Assembly (NCBI RefSeq): GCF_003313385.1 | Contig: NZ_QMHN01000001.1 | Span: 172,036 to 236,035 of the forward strand | DNA length: 64,000 nt | Direction of reading: 5' to 3' | Origin: Pedobacter chitinilyticus | GTDB lineage: Bacteria > Bacteroidota > Bacteroidia > Sphingobacteriales > Sphingobacteriaceae | Shown here: in pieces, positions 52,884-61,211 of the stretch | How positions within the stretch are numbered: the first letter of the stretch is position 1 | How the letters are laid out: every line of letters starts with the position of its first letter | Position numbers and translations under genes: made by a program | Notes under the pieces: model-generated | What the model was told of the DNA's origin: nothing | Database searches by the model: none | What the model saw: the letters and a program-made list of their open reading frames with translations, nothing else

Positions 52884-53828
52884 ATGAAGCCAAAACCACT
52901 ATATTTCCTTCTTTTAATAGCCTTCACGCTGGTGTCTTGCAAAGAATTCATCGAAACTTCGTTAAGCAACAAGAAGATTTATCCCTTGGCGCCTGCTGAT
53001 AAAACAGAGATGAGCTATTATCAGATTACGTTTTGGTGGGAAACCCATCCAGATGCGCTTAAATATCGTTTGCAAGTAGTATCGCCATCGTTTAATGCTA
53101 CTCAAAAGGTGATCTTAGATACTTTGGTAAAGGCCGATAAGTTTACCTACACGCTTGATCCTGGAAATTATGAGTGGCGTATCCGTGCCGAAAATGGCAG
53201 CAGTCAAACCCCTTTTGTCACGCAGTCGTTTATTGTGCATCCAGCGGCGCTAACCGACCAGGCGGTACAGGTTTCTGCGCCAGCAAATCAGCTATACACC
53301 AATAATGCTTTAACCCAATACGAATGGCTTAAACTATTTGGTGCAACGGGCTATCGTTTGCAGTTGGATAAAAATAATTTCTCTAATGAGCAAAACCTGA
53401 TCTTGAATGTAACCACTGATAATTTGAGTTATTCATACACTTTACCCTCAGAAGGTGTTTACCAAATGCGAGTGAGGGCCGAAAATGCTACCCAAAATTC
53501 TAAATGGTCAACCGTAAGAACCCTTACTTTTGATGCCACACCACCAGCACAGGTGAACCTAAGTACGCCTGCCAATAAAGCAGCGGTAACTAAACCCGTA
53601 GGTTTAAGCTGGGGCGCTATTACTGATGCGGTGCAGTATGAGGTGGCCGTTTATCAAAGTGATTCGACCACGCTATATCATTCATCCTATCCGCAATTAT
53701 TAAGTACCACCAACCACTCTTTTAACATGGGCAACAGTGGCGAAACTTTGGTGTGGCGGGTTAGGGCCATTGATCGGGCAGGGAATAAAGGGAATTGGAG
53801 CAGTTTTTACACATTTACCATCCAATAA
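52884..53828 (+). CDS. Lipoprotein with fibronectin-III-like repeats
   Basis: 314 residues from ATG 52884; the ATG at 52869 is 5 codons upstream. Lipoprotein signal with lipobox LVSC (Cys about 19). Three beta-sandwich repeats of about 90-100 residues each follow, as in fibronectin-III modules: ITFWWETHPDALKYRLQV, TQYEWLKLFGATGYRLQL, VGLSWGAITDAVQYEVAV. It is the first gene of the operon and overlaps the next start codon by one base (TAATG). It could be the outer-membrane component of the assembly, or a surface adhesin. Confidence 0.83.
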   Translation: MKPKPLYFLLLIAFTLVSCKEFIETSLSNKKIYPLAPADKTEMSYYQITFWWETHPDALKYRLQVVSPSFNATQKVILDTLVKADKFTYTLDPGNYEWRIRAENGSSQTPFVTQSFIVHPAALTDQAVQVSAPANQLYTNNALTQYEWLKLFGATGYRLQLDKNNFSNEQNLILNVTTDNLSYSYTLPSEGVYQMRVRAENATQNSKWSTVRTLTFDATPPAQVNLSTPANKAAVTKPVGLSWGAITDAVQYEVAVYQSDSTTLYHSSYPQLLSTTNHSFNMGNSGETLVWRVRAIDRAGNKGNWSSFYTFTIQ

Positions 53829-54337
53829 TGGCTAAAGGAAAAACAATTACTTATTTGCTAATTGCAGGCGTAGTTGCGGTTTGGGGACTGATTTTTTATA
53901 GGGTGTATGTGAGCATGAGTGAGGAAGATTTGGATACCCCTGTGGCCGCAACCACCAAAGTGCCTTACTTTAAAATGGTTGATCACCATCAAGACCAGGT
54001 AAATTTAGATCTTAATTATAGAGATCCCTTTTCGCAAGTGGGGGCCTATGTAGAGACTAAACCCGTGGCCAGTAAACCTGAAAACGTAGCTATGCCTAGG
54101 CCAGCCATGCCAGGACCCATGATGTCGAAACCGCAGGTGAATTGGTCAAACATACAATATACAGGTTATGTGAACAACGCGACCAGTAGGCAAAAAATGG
54201 TGATCCTTTCGGTCAATGGAAATACCGCCGTGTTAACCGAAGGACAAAGTGCTCATGGGGTAAAACTATTGAAATACCTTGGCGATTCGGTGAGTGTACA
54301 GTATCAGGGAGAAAAGAAAAACATCAAAATTAAATAA
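53828..54337 (+). CDS. GspC-like inner-membrane protein of the pseudopilus system
   Basis: 169 residues from ATG 53828, with an N-terminal membrane helix (about 7-25). The periplasmic part ends in a GspC/PilP homology-region-like domain (about 105-169: IQYTGYVNNATSRQKMVILS, AVLTEGQSAHGVKLLKYL, SVSVQYQGEKKNIKI). In type II secretion, GspC links the inner-membrane platform to the secretin. The assignment rests on this domain pattern plus the nearby pseudopilin and GspF genes. Confidence 0.7.
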   Translation: MAKGKTITYLLIAGVVAVWGLIFYRVYVSMSEEDLDTPVAATTKVPYFKMVDHHQDQVNLDLNYRDPFSQVGAYVETKPVASKPENVAMPRPAMPGPMMSKPQVNWSNIQYTGYVNNATSRQKMVILSVNGNTAVLTEGQSAHGVKLLKYLGDSVSVQYQGEKKNIKIK

Positions 54338-54338
54338 C

Positions 54339-54944
54339 ATGCGTCGTACCTATTACCTTATTCTTTTTGTTTTAAGTCTTGCATTACAAACCAAAGCGCA
54401 AAGCTCATCGGCAGATTTGGCGCCTTATAAACACCATATTGCCAATGATGACCATCAGTTTTCGTTTTATACCCTTCCATCAGATAAATCGGTGGGTACT
54501 ATTAAACCTAATCGTAGTTATTATTGGTGGGGTGGCAAACAAATACAAGTCACCCAAGGCGGTTATAGCGGCAAATTGTTAGATGGGATCTTCACTGTAT
54601 ATTATCTTAATAAGCAGCTTAAACAGCAAGGTTTGTTTAAAAAGGGCTTAAAATATGGGGAGTGGAAGGAGTGGAATGAACAAGGAAAATTAACCCTGAG
54701 AACCACTTATGTAGAAGGCATTGCCAATGGTAGTTTTTATAAATACAACGATTTGGGCCAGTTGCAGGAGCAGGGTACTTACAAGGATGGCAAATTGGAA
54801 GGCAAACTGAGTAAATATGTCACTGCCGATAGTGTTTCGGTAAGTAAATATAAAAATGGCGTACTGGTTCCAGTGCAAAAAGATACCGATAGCAAACCTT
54901 GGTGGAAGTTCTGGAAGAAAAAGGAAACTAACGTAAGAAAGTAA
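54339..54944 (+). CDS. Exported MORN/YwqK-repeat protein
   Basis: 201 residues from ATG 54339, which gives a signal peptide ending TKAQ. The core is a run of MORN-like repeats (GKLLDGIFTVYYLNKQLKQQG, KGLKYGEWKEWNEQGKL, GNGSFYKYNDLGQLQEQG-like, GKLEGKLSKY). Such repeats are found in antitoxin-like YwqK and envelope proteins. It lies one base after the GspC-like gene. The role here is unknown. Confidence 0.8.
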   Translation: MRRTYYLILFVLSLALQTKAQSSSADLAPYKHHIANDDHQFSFYTLPSDKSVGTIKPNRSYYWWGGKQIQVTQGGYSGKLLDGIFTVYYLNKQLKQQGLFKKGLKYGEWKEWNEQGKLTLRTTYVEGIANGSFYKYNDLGQLQEQGTYKDGKLEGKLSKYVTADSVSVSKYKNGVLVPVQKDTDSKPWWKFWKKKETNVRK

Positions 54945-54974
54945 TTCTAAGGGTGAAAATAATCTATTAATCTT

Positions 54975-55811
54975 ATGAAAATAAAAATAATATTTTTCCT
55001 TTTTGCTATAACAATTAGTATTAATGCTAAATCGCAATTGACCAATTTAGGGAATACTGGTACTCAACTTGGTTGGTATCGGATTGGGACGCTTACACTG
55101 CCTCAGCAGGGAAGTAATGCAGAAATCAGTATTTCTTCGGGAGCGGGTTACAATGCTGTTTATCAGCAGAATGGTCAAAGTAAAATTTATTTTAGGACCA
55201 GTAATGGCTCTTCAAATAATAATGGTTTTTATGGAAGTGGCGTATTTTACAACGTAGGACAGTCAAAGATTGTTTCCGAAGTCAAAATTGTACAAAAAAG
55301 CACAAACGTATGGGATGTATATTGTTTACTTACAAACTATACGGGTGAATATTCATTTGTGTTTTTTCAGTCGGCAACGGGCTCGTTTCAAAGAGATTTT
55401 AGTTATGGTGAACCTCCGTTAAATAGTGTTTCAATCTCCTTGAAGGAAGAACTTGTCGTGCTTTCGGATTTTTATGCTAACGGTAATGTAGGTATAGGAA
55501 CCACTACTCCTCAAGAAAAATTATCTGTAAATGGCAAGATAAGAGCTAGAGAAATTAAAGTAGAAACGGTTAATTGGCCTGACTATGTTTTTGATGATGC
55601 ATATAAGCAACTTTCTTTAGAAGAAATAGAAAATTATATTAAAACTCACAAAAAACTGCCAGAGATTCCAAGTGCAAAAGAAATAGCAGCCGAAGGCGTG
55701 CATTTAGGTGAAATGAACAAACTGTTGTTAAAAAAAATAGAGGAGCTAACACTTTTGATGATAGAACAACAGAAGCAAATAAATGAGCTAAAAAAGAAGG
55801 TAGGGCAATAA
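54975..55811 (+). CDS. Exported protein with tail-fibre-like C-terminus, twin 1
   Basis: 278 residues: signal peptide (about 1-21), a beta-rich N-terminal domain, then VGIGTTTPQEKLSVNGKIRA (about 175-195), the WPDYVFDD segment and a coiled-coil C-terminus (LKKIEELTLLMIEQQKQINE). This C-terminal arrangement is common in Bacteroidota surface proteins related to tail fibres. A closely related twin lies at 59013. The function is unknown. Confidence 0.8.
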   Translation: MKIKIIFFLFAITISINAKSQLTNLGNTGTQLGWYRIGTLTLPQQGSNAEISISSGAGYNAVYQQNGQSKIYFRTSNGSSNNNGFYGSGVFYNVGQSKIVSEVKIVQKSTNVWDVYCLLTNYTGEYSFVFFQSATGSFQRDFSYGEPPLNSVSISLKEELVVLSDFYANGNVGIGTTTPQEKLSVNGKIRAREIKVETVNWPDYVFDDAYKQLSLEEIENYIKTHKKLPEIPSAKEIAAEGVHLGEMNKLLLKKIEELTLLMIEQQKQINELKKKVGQ

Positions 55812-55812
55812 C

Positions 55813-57039
55813 ATGCTGAAAGCAGGTGCCCTATATTTTTCTATTGTGATCGCCTTTTTTATTGCGGTGATTTCGGCCTCGCTCATTATGCTGGTGGCCC
55901 ATTACCGCAACAGTTACCTTAAGGATGTCCGTTACCAGCGTTTGGTCAACAATATTAATTCAGGCGTTACTTTGGCGCTTAGCCAAGCCCAGCCCAGCGA
56001 AGCACAAACCTTGGATTTGTATGGAAAAGAAACCGACAGCTTAGACGCTAAACAAAGCTTTTGGGGCATTTATGAAGTGGTTCAATTGCAAGCTTATATC
56101 CAGCAGGACACGGTTAAAAAAGCTTTCCTGATGGGCAAACAACCCGATTCGGTAACTTTATACTTGAGTGACGAAGATAGACCCTTGTCCATTAGTGGCA
56201 ATACCCGTATTACGGGAGATGTGGCCTTGCCCAAGTCGGGCTTACGACAGGCTTATGCCGAAGGCAAACCCTATACGGGTGAAAAGCTGATCTTTAATGG
56301 CGAAATTAAAAACAGTAACCGTGAGCTGCCAGCCATGGAGCAACAGGTGTTAGCTAAAATCATGGCGCCACTTCAATCCAAAGATTTAGGGAAAAGCGAA
56401 CTGGTGAACAATCTTAAAGTGTCCTTTCATCAAAAGGAAAAACAGATTTATTTGGGAAAGGTAGCCAGATTGGAAAATGTAAATTTACAAGGGCGGATCA
56501 TTTTGGTCAGCGATTCGATCATTACCATTTCTTCCACTGCGGTGTTGGCCGATGTGCAGGTTTACGCTCCTGTGATTAGGGTCGAAAATGGTTTTAAAGG
56601 GCATTGCCAATTGTTTGCCAGCGATAGTTTACTGGTAGGCAACAAAGTGAATTTTAGCTATCCATCAGTATTGGCGGTACTGCGAACGGAGCGCTCGGGA
56701 GATCAGCCTAAATTGGTGATTGGTGAGGAGGGAAATATGGAGGGTTTGATTTTTAGTTATGAGAAGAAACGAAGCCCGCAACAAACCTTGGTGAGCTTGG
56801 GTAAAAACACCAAAGTAAAGGGTGAAGTGATTTGCTCGGGTTTGTTGAAATTAGAAAAAGAAGTACAAATTAAAGGGAAGGTGGCCTGTAACCGTTTCAT
56901 CATGAAAACCACGCAGACGCTTTACGAGAATTTTTTGATAGATGTGACCTTTAACCACAAGGCAAGGAGCAAGTACTATTTAAGTGCGGCCTTGTTTGGA
57001 CAAAAGCGAGCCAATGAAGTAATGAAATGGTTAAACTGA
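55813..57039 (+). CDS. GspK/PilX-like protein fused to a bactofilin-like beta-helix
   Basis: 408 residues. The N-terminus, MLKAGALYFSIVIAFFIAV, resembles a GspK/PilX-type minor pilin (hydrophobic helix, no Glu at +5). The C-terminal part (about 215-370) is a run of short strands like a bactofilin beta-helix (VARLENVNLQGRIILVSDS, VLADVQVYAPVIRVENGF, KNTKVKGEVICSGLLKLE). I do not know a protein with this order. It overlaps the next pseudopilin gene by 13 bases, so the cluster is translationally coupled. Confidence 0.65.
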   Translation: MLKAGALYFSIVIAFFIAVISASLIMLVAHYRNSYLKDVRYQRLVNNINSGVTLALSQAQPSEAQTLDLYGKETDSLDAKQSFWGIYEVVQLQAYIQQDTVKKAFLMGKQPDSVTLYLSDEDRPLSISGNTRITGDVALPKSGLRQAYAEGKPYTGEKLIFNGEIKNSNRELPAMEQQVLAKIMAPLQSKDLGKSELVNNLKVSFHQKEKQIYLGKVARLENVNLQGRIILVSDSIITISSTAVLADVQVYAPVIRVENGFKGHCQLFASDSLLVGNKVNFSYPSVLAVLRTERSGDQPKLVIGEEGNMEGLIFSYEKKRSPQQTLVSLGKNTKVKGEVICSGLLKLEKEVQIKGKVACNRFIMKTTQTLYENFLIDVTFNHKARSKYYLSAALFGQKRANEVMKWLN

Positions 57040-57389
57040 TTCGCAAAAAACTCAAAGGTTCCACCTTAATTGAGGTGCTGATTGCCATGGTGATTATTGT
57101 GGTAATTTTTACCATTGCCATGCAGGTATTTTCCAATGTGATGCAAACAGGGGTTTCGTTCAGGAACATTAAGGTGCAAAACCAAATGATGGCCATTGCC
57201 CAAGAAGTACGAGAAACAGGCGTAGTACCGCAAGAAACTTTGGTGATAGACAGTATTGCTTACGAACTGAAAATAGGGGCGGAAGGTGCCGCTGGATTGC
57301 CCCAACTGGAGATTTCGGCCACACAAGCGGGCCAAAAGCTAGGCGAATTGAAGTGTTTGATTAATCAGCAGCAGCATGAAGAAAATTAA
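57027..57389 (+). CDS. Type II/IV pseudopilin (GspI-like)
   Basis: 120 residues. The prepilin motif KGSTLIEVLIAM places a Gly at the cleavage site and Glu at +5, followed by a 20-residue membrane helix (VIIVVIFTIAMQVF). The C-terminal soluble part is short. It forms part of a pseudopilus; a prepilin peptidase must be encoded elsewhere. The gene overlaps its neighbours on both sides (13 bases on the left, 14 on the right). Confidence 0.85.
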   Translation: MVKLIRKKLKGSTLIEVLIAMVIIVVIFTIAMQVFSNVMQTGVSFRNIKVQNQMMAIAQEVRETGVVPQETLVIDSIAYELKIGAEGAAGLPQLEISATQAGQKLGELKCLINQQQHEEN

Positions 57390-57846
57390 CGCCTATACTT
57401 TAATGGAAGTGACGGTGGCCATGCTGCTTTCGGCCATCTGCATTGGCATTGCTTATTCTGCCTATGATATTATTGGGAATTATTACCGAAGTTTTCAGCA
57501 GAAAAATGAAAAGGCGGATGCTTTGCTTTCCATTAGAGAGGTGTTGAGCAAAGACTTCCAAAAATCTAAATTAGTGCTGAATACCACTGATGGGATTTTG
57601 TTGGATCAAGATAGCCTCAGTATCCAATATGTTTTTGAGGCCGATCAAATCCTTCGGAAAACACCTTCGTTAAGGGTGGATACTTTTAAGGTGATTTGGA
57701 AAGATCGGTATGTAGGTTTTGAAGGTACAGAAATTCTGGAACCCGACACCATAGACCTTTTAAAACTCAAGATTACCTTAGATCAGCACAGTGTAGTGCC
57801 CCTTACTTTTTACAAGCACTATAGTGCGCAAAACTTGTTTCAATAG
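57376..57846 (+). CDS. Type II/IV pseudopilin (GspJ-like)
   Basis: 156 residues. Prepilin-like N-terminus AYTLMEVTVAML with Glu at +5, but Ala instead of Gly before the cleavage site, which a prepilin peptidase may tolerate. A membrane helix and a mixed soluble domain follow (LLSIREVLSKDFQKS, FKVIWKDRYVGFEGTEI). It is likely a minor pseudopilin. It lies three bases before the GspF gene. Confidence 0.78.
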   Translation: MKKINAYTLMEVTVAMLLSAICIGIAYSAYDIIGNYYRSFQQKNEKADALLSIREVLSKDFQKSKLVLNTTDGILLDQDSLSIQYVFEADQILRKTPSLRVDTFKVIWKDRYVGFEGTEILEPDTIDLLKLKITLDQHSVVPLTFYKHYSAQNLFQ

Positions 57847-57849
57847 CCT

Positions 57850-58992
57850 ATGCCTAGTATCGATATCTCTAATTATCCAAGCCCCAAAAAGCAACCTAAG
57901 AAATCGCAAAGCGGAAATGGTTTGCTGGAATTGCTCAATAAAGACATCAGCTTTGGCGATGGGCAGTTGCCTGATAAAAAGAAAGAAGCTTTTTATCATG
58001 AATTGGGGACTTTGGTGCGGTCAGGCATTGCGCTGAAATCGGCTTTAGAACTTACGGCCAGCTCTTATACACAGGCGAAGGATAAAGCGCTGTTTGACAC
58101 CATACAGGCAGAAGTGATTGCGGGAAGTTCACTTTCCGAATCGCTTAAACAGCAGGGCAAGTTCAGTAGTTACGAATACCATAGTGTGCGCATTGGCGAA
58201 GAGACGGGTCGGTTGGCAGAGGTATTGACCGAATTGGGAAAGTATTATAAAAGCAAGATCAGTCAGCGCAGGAAAATTATTGGCGCTATTACTTACCCCA
58301 TGTTGGTATTAAGTACTTCTTTTGCGGCTATCTTTTTCATGATCAAGTTTGTGGTGCCTATGTTTGCCGATGTGTTTAAACGTTTTGGTGGCAAGCTGCC
58401 TTATATCACTTCGCTCATTGTAAGCTTCTCGGATTGGTTCGATCGCTACATTTATGTGATCATATTGATTCCGCTAGCACTCATTGCTTTTTACGTCTTG
58501 AATAAGCAAAAGGACTGGTTCAAAAAATGGTCATCGACGGTATTGTTGCGTATTCCCATTGTGGGCGAAATATTGAAGAAGATTTACTTGGCCCGCTTTG
58601 CCAATACCATGCGCTTGCTTACGGGTACCAATACGCCCTTGTTAAAGGCCATGGAAATGGTGCGACAAATGATTTCCTTTTATCCCATTGAGCAGTCGCT
58701 CATTGCTGCTGAAAAGGATATTTTATTGGGGAGTAGTTTGTCGAAAGCTTTGTCTAAACATGAGTTTTATCCTACCAAGTTTGTGCAAATGATTAAGATT
58801 GCCGAAGAGGTGAACAAGTTGGAGTATTTCTTTGAGCAATTGGCAGGGCAATACACCGAAGAGGTGGAGTATAAAACCAACGCCATTAGCGGTTTGCTGG
58901 AGCCTTTAATTATCATCTTTTTAGGCTTGGCGGTGGGGGTCATTCTCATTGCCATGTACTTGCCAATGTTCCAAATGAGCAATAGTTTTTAA
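57850..58992 (+). CDS. gspF: GspF/PilC inner-membrane platform protein
   Basis: 380 residues with two T2SSF domains (about 50-170 and 250-370), each with a helical bundle and a membrane part. Typical segments are YHELGTLVRSGIALKSALEL, SVRIGEETGRLAEVLTELG, RFANTMRLLTGTNTPLLKAM and MIKIAEEVNKLEYFFEQLAGQY. This is the platform that an assembly ATPase drives; the ATPase gene is not within the window. It is the strongest evidence that the cluster is a true type II/IV-like machine. Confidence 0.93.
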   Translation: MPSIDISNYPSPKKQPKKSQSGNGLLELLNKDISFGDGQLPDKKKEAFYHELGTLVRSGIALKSALELTASSYTQAKDKALFDTIQAEVIAGSSLSESLKQQGKFSSYEYHSVRIGEETGRLAEVLTELGKYYKSKISQRRKIIGAITYPMLVLSTSFAAIFFMIKFVVPMFADVFKRFGGKLPYITSLIVSFSDWFDRYIYVIILIPLALIAFYVLNKQKDWFKKWSSTVLLRIPIVGEILKKIYLARFANTMRLLTGTNTPLLKAMEMVRQMISFYPIEQSLIAAEKDILLGSSLSKALSKHEFYPTKFVQMIKIAEEVNKLEYFFEQLAGQYTEEVEYKTNAISGLLEPLIIIFLGLAVGVILIAMYLPMFQMSNSF

Positions 58993-59012
58993 ATCTAAAT
59001 AATTCTCAAATC

Positions 59013-59939
59013 ATGAAAAAAATTCTTTTCCTATGTCTGTTTGCTTTTTGTTTAAAGGTAAACGCTCAAACGCATCTCAATCAGGGTGGTCTTCAAACTA
59101 GTGTCATTGGCAATGTAGCTGCTAGCGATGCTGGCGCTAAAAGATATTTGATCGCAGAATTGGGTTACAATTCCTTCCATTGGCAATATGGGGGAGCAGT
59201 GGTGATAGAACTTTATAGCCCATTTTATAGTACAGGTTATCAGAAATTTGTGGTAGAGTGCAGTTATGCTAGGGGAACTTCTGGATCGTCTCCCAAGGTG
59301 AGCATACTTGAGGGCTATGGGGTATATCAATCTGGAAAAGTAACCCTTGGAACACCTGTTAATTTAGGGACTTCAACTAGTGGTTATGATAATTTTAAAT
59401 TGCCTATTTATGTAGATGTACGCTATTATGCACAATTTAAAGTTAAAATTACGTACATGCAAAATCGTGTGAATGATTTTGATAATCCTAACCAGATTAA
59501 GATTTATGAATCGCCCACAGAAACGGCCATTGATGATTTTGTGGTGCCACAAGTAGATCAAAACTTTGCTTCAACGGGTAGCCTATTATTAGATGGTAGC
59601 GAAAATAGCTACATCATGGGCAATGTGGGCATCGGCACCAAAACGCCTCAAGAAAAACTTTCGGTAAACGGTAAAATAAGGGCTAAGGAAATTAAGGTAG
59701 AAACTGCTGGTTGGCCTGATTATGTTTTTCAACCTCATTACGATTTAACGCCGCTAGAGCAAGTAGAAACTTTTATCAAAACCAATGGTCATTTGCCTGG
59801 TGTACCTTCTGCACAAAAAGCGGAGCAGGAAGGGGTTGAGTTAGGGGAAATGAATAAGGTTTTATTGAAAAAGATTGAGGAATTGACACTTCATTTGATT
59901 GAATTGAAGAAAGAGGTGGAGCAGTTGAGGAGGAATTAA
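59013..59939 (+). CDS. Exported protein with tail-fibre-like C-terminus, twin 2
   Basis: 308 residues: signal peptide (about 1-19), a beta-rich N-terminal domain unlike that of twin 1, then VGIGTKTPQEKLSVNGKIRA and a coiled-coil end (MNKVLLKKIEELTLHLIELK). The C-terminal 110 residues are nearly the same as in twin 1 (54975). The pair suggests two variants that share an assembly or anchoring end. The function is unknown. Confidence 0.8.
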   Translation: MKKILFLCLFAFCLKVNAQTHLNQGGLQTSVIGNVAASDAGAKRYLIAELGYNSFHWQYGGAVVIELYSPFYSTGYQKFVVECSYARGTSGSSPKVSILEGYGVYQSGKVTLGTPVNLGTSTSGYDNFKLPIYVDVRYYAQFKVKITYMQNRVNDFDNPNQIKIYESPTETAIDDFVVPQVDQNFASTGSLLLDGSENSYIMGNVGIGTKTPQEKLSVNGKIRAKEIKVETAGWPDYVFQPHYDLTPLEQVETFIKTNGHLPGVPSAQKAEQEGVELGEMNKVLLKKIEELTLHLIELKKEVEQLRRN

Positions 59940-60045
59940 AGAAGCTAGTATTTAAAAAATCTCAACAAAAATTGACAAGATTAAATAGTTTGTTTATCTT
60001 CATCGGCAATTATTTAAGTTAAACACTCACACTATCTATTGAAAA

Positions 60046-60600
60046 ATGAATACCATCAAATCAGTAGCCTCTCAAAAAACATTAAACATTGTTTTTATTG
60101 TTGCTTTATTAGTCGTTATTGGCTATATTTTTTTTCTTAAGCCATCTAAAATTGTCTATGTAGATTCTTCCAAAATATTGGCAGAATACAAAGGTGCTAT
60201 GGAGGCAAAGCAAAAATATACCGCCAAAACCTCTGTATGGCAAGCCAACATTGACTCTTTAACTTCTGAAATCCAATCGGCCATAAAGAAATACGAAAGG
60301 GACTTGGCTGTAATGTCTAAGAAAGAACAGGAGCTTTCCAAGCAGTTGCTAGATTCTAAGCAACGACAATTGGCAGATTATCAACGAGCCATACAGGAAA
60401 ATGCTAGGCAGGAAGATATGAAAATCAGCCAAGCGGTGGTTTCTGAAATCAATGCCTTTATTGCTGATTATGGTAAGAAAAATCGCTATCAGCTCATTCT
60501 TATTGCTAACCAATCGGGCACCATCGCTTATGCCGAAGAAGGCTTAGATGTTACCCATAAAGTATTGGAAGAGATGAATAAAAATTATAAGTCAAAATAA
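60046..60600 (+). CDS. OmpH/Skp-like envelope protein
   Basis: 184 residues: a hydrophobic N-terminal helix without a clear cleavage site (about 13-30, so perhaps an anchor) and a long coiled coil (about 45-130: KIVYVDSSKILAEYKGAMEA, LTSEIQSAIKKYERDLAV), then a small C-terminal domain (YQLILIANQSGTIAYAEEGL). It fits the OmpH/Skp chaperone family. It could hold one of the exported partners unfolded, but the partner is unknown. Confidence 0.83.
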   Translation: MNTIKSVASQKTLNIVFIVALLVVIGYIFFLKPSKIVYVDSSKILAEYKGAMEAKQKYTAKTSVWQANIDSLTSEIQSAIKKYERDLAVMSKKEQELSKQLLDSKQRQLADYQRAIQENARQEDMKISQAVVSEINAFIADYGKKNRYQLILIANQSGTIAYAEEGLDVTHKVLEEMNKNYKSK

Positions 60601-60611
60601 ACATCTACCCT

Positions 60612-61211
60612 ATGTTTAAGCGCTTTCTCTACTTAAGCTTCATTATTGTTGCGCTATTTGGTTGCGCAAAAAAGTTTGAAAATAAAAAACAGCTATTGGC
60701 TTTTATTGCAGACGAATCAAACGGTTTAACCTCAAAAAAAGTGTTAGATCATGTAGATGTTGCGGTGAGCTTTTTACCTTGGCAAACCCAAGCTTTTGAT
60801 GACAGCTTTTCAAAAACAAAACTGAATAAAGCTCAACTTAAACAGTTAGCCCAAAAGTATTACTTCCTAGTTTCACTTTCTAAAGACCATAAAGAAGTGC
60901 TTAAACAATTGCCATTTAACGAATACAGTGAAATGGTACAAGTACTTTCGTTTAGAATGCAGAATTATATAGGCATTACACTAGATGATGAGGAGAAGGT
61001 AGCACCTTTAACTTGCCTTTTTCAACCTACTTATGGTTATGCCAATGCCAACACCATTTTGGTAGTTTTTGAAAAAAGCAAGTTAGAAAAAGCCAAACAA
61101 ATCCAATTCTTTATGATCGAATTTGGCTTCAAAACGGGCAATATCACCTTCGACTTTAATTCCAAAACCATAGAAAAAATTTCTAAAAACAGTTCATTAC
61201 CTACAGAATGA
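60612..61211 (+). CDS. Lipoprotein of unknown function before the giant RHS gene
   Basis: 199 residues: lipoprotein signal with lipobox LFGC (Cys about 18) and a mixed alpha/beta body (KKVLDHVDVAVSFLPWQTQA, LAQKYYFLVSLSKDHKEVLK). No family recognised. It overlaps the next start codon by four bases (ATGA), so it is translationally coupled to the RHS gene and may help its export or anchoring. Confidence 0.75.
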   Translation: MFKRFLYLSFIIVALFGCAKKFENKKQLLAFIADESNGLTSKKVLDHVDVAVSFLPWQTQAFDDSFSKTKLNKAQLKQLAQKYYFLVSLSKDHKEVLKQLPFNEYSEMVQVLSFRMQNYIGITLDDEEKVAPLTCLFQPTYGYANANTILVVFEKSKLEKAKQIQFFMIEFGFKTGNITFDFNSKTIEKISKNSSLPTE

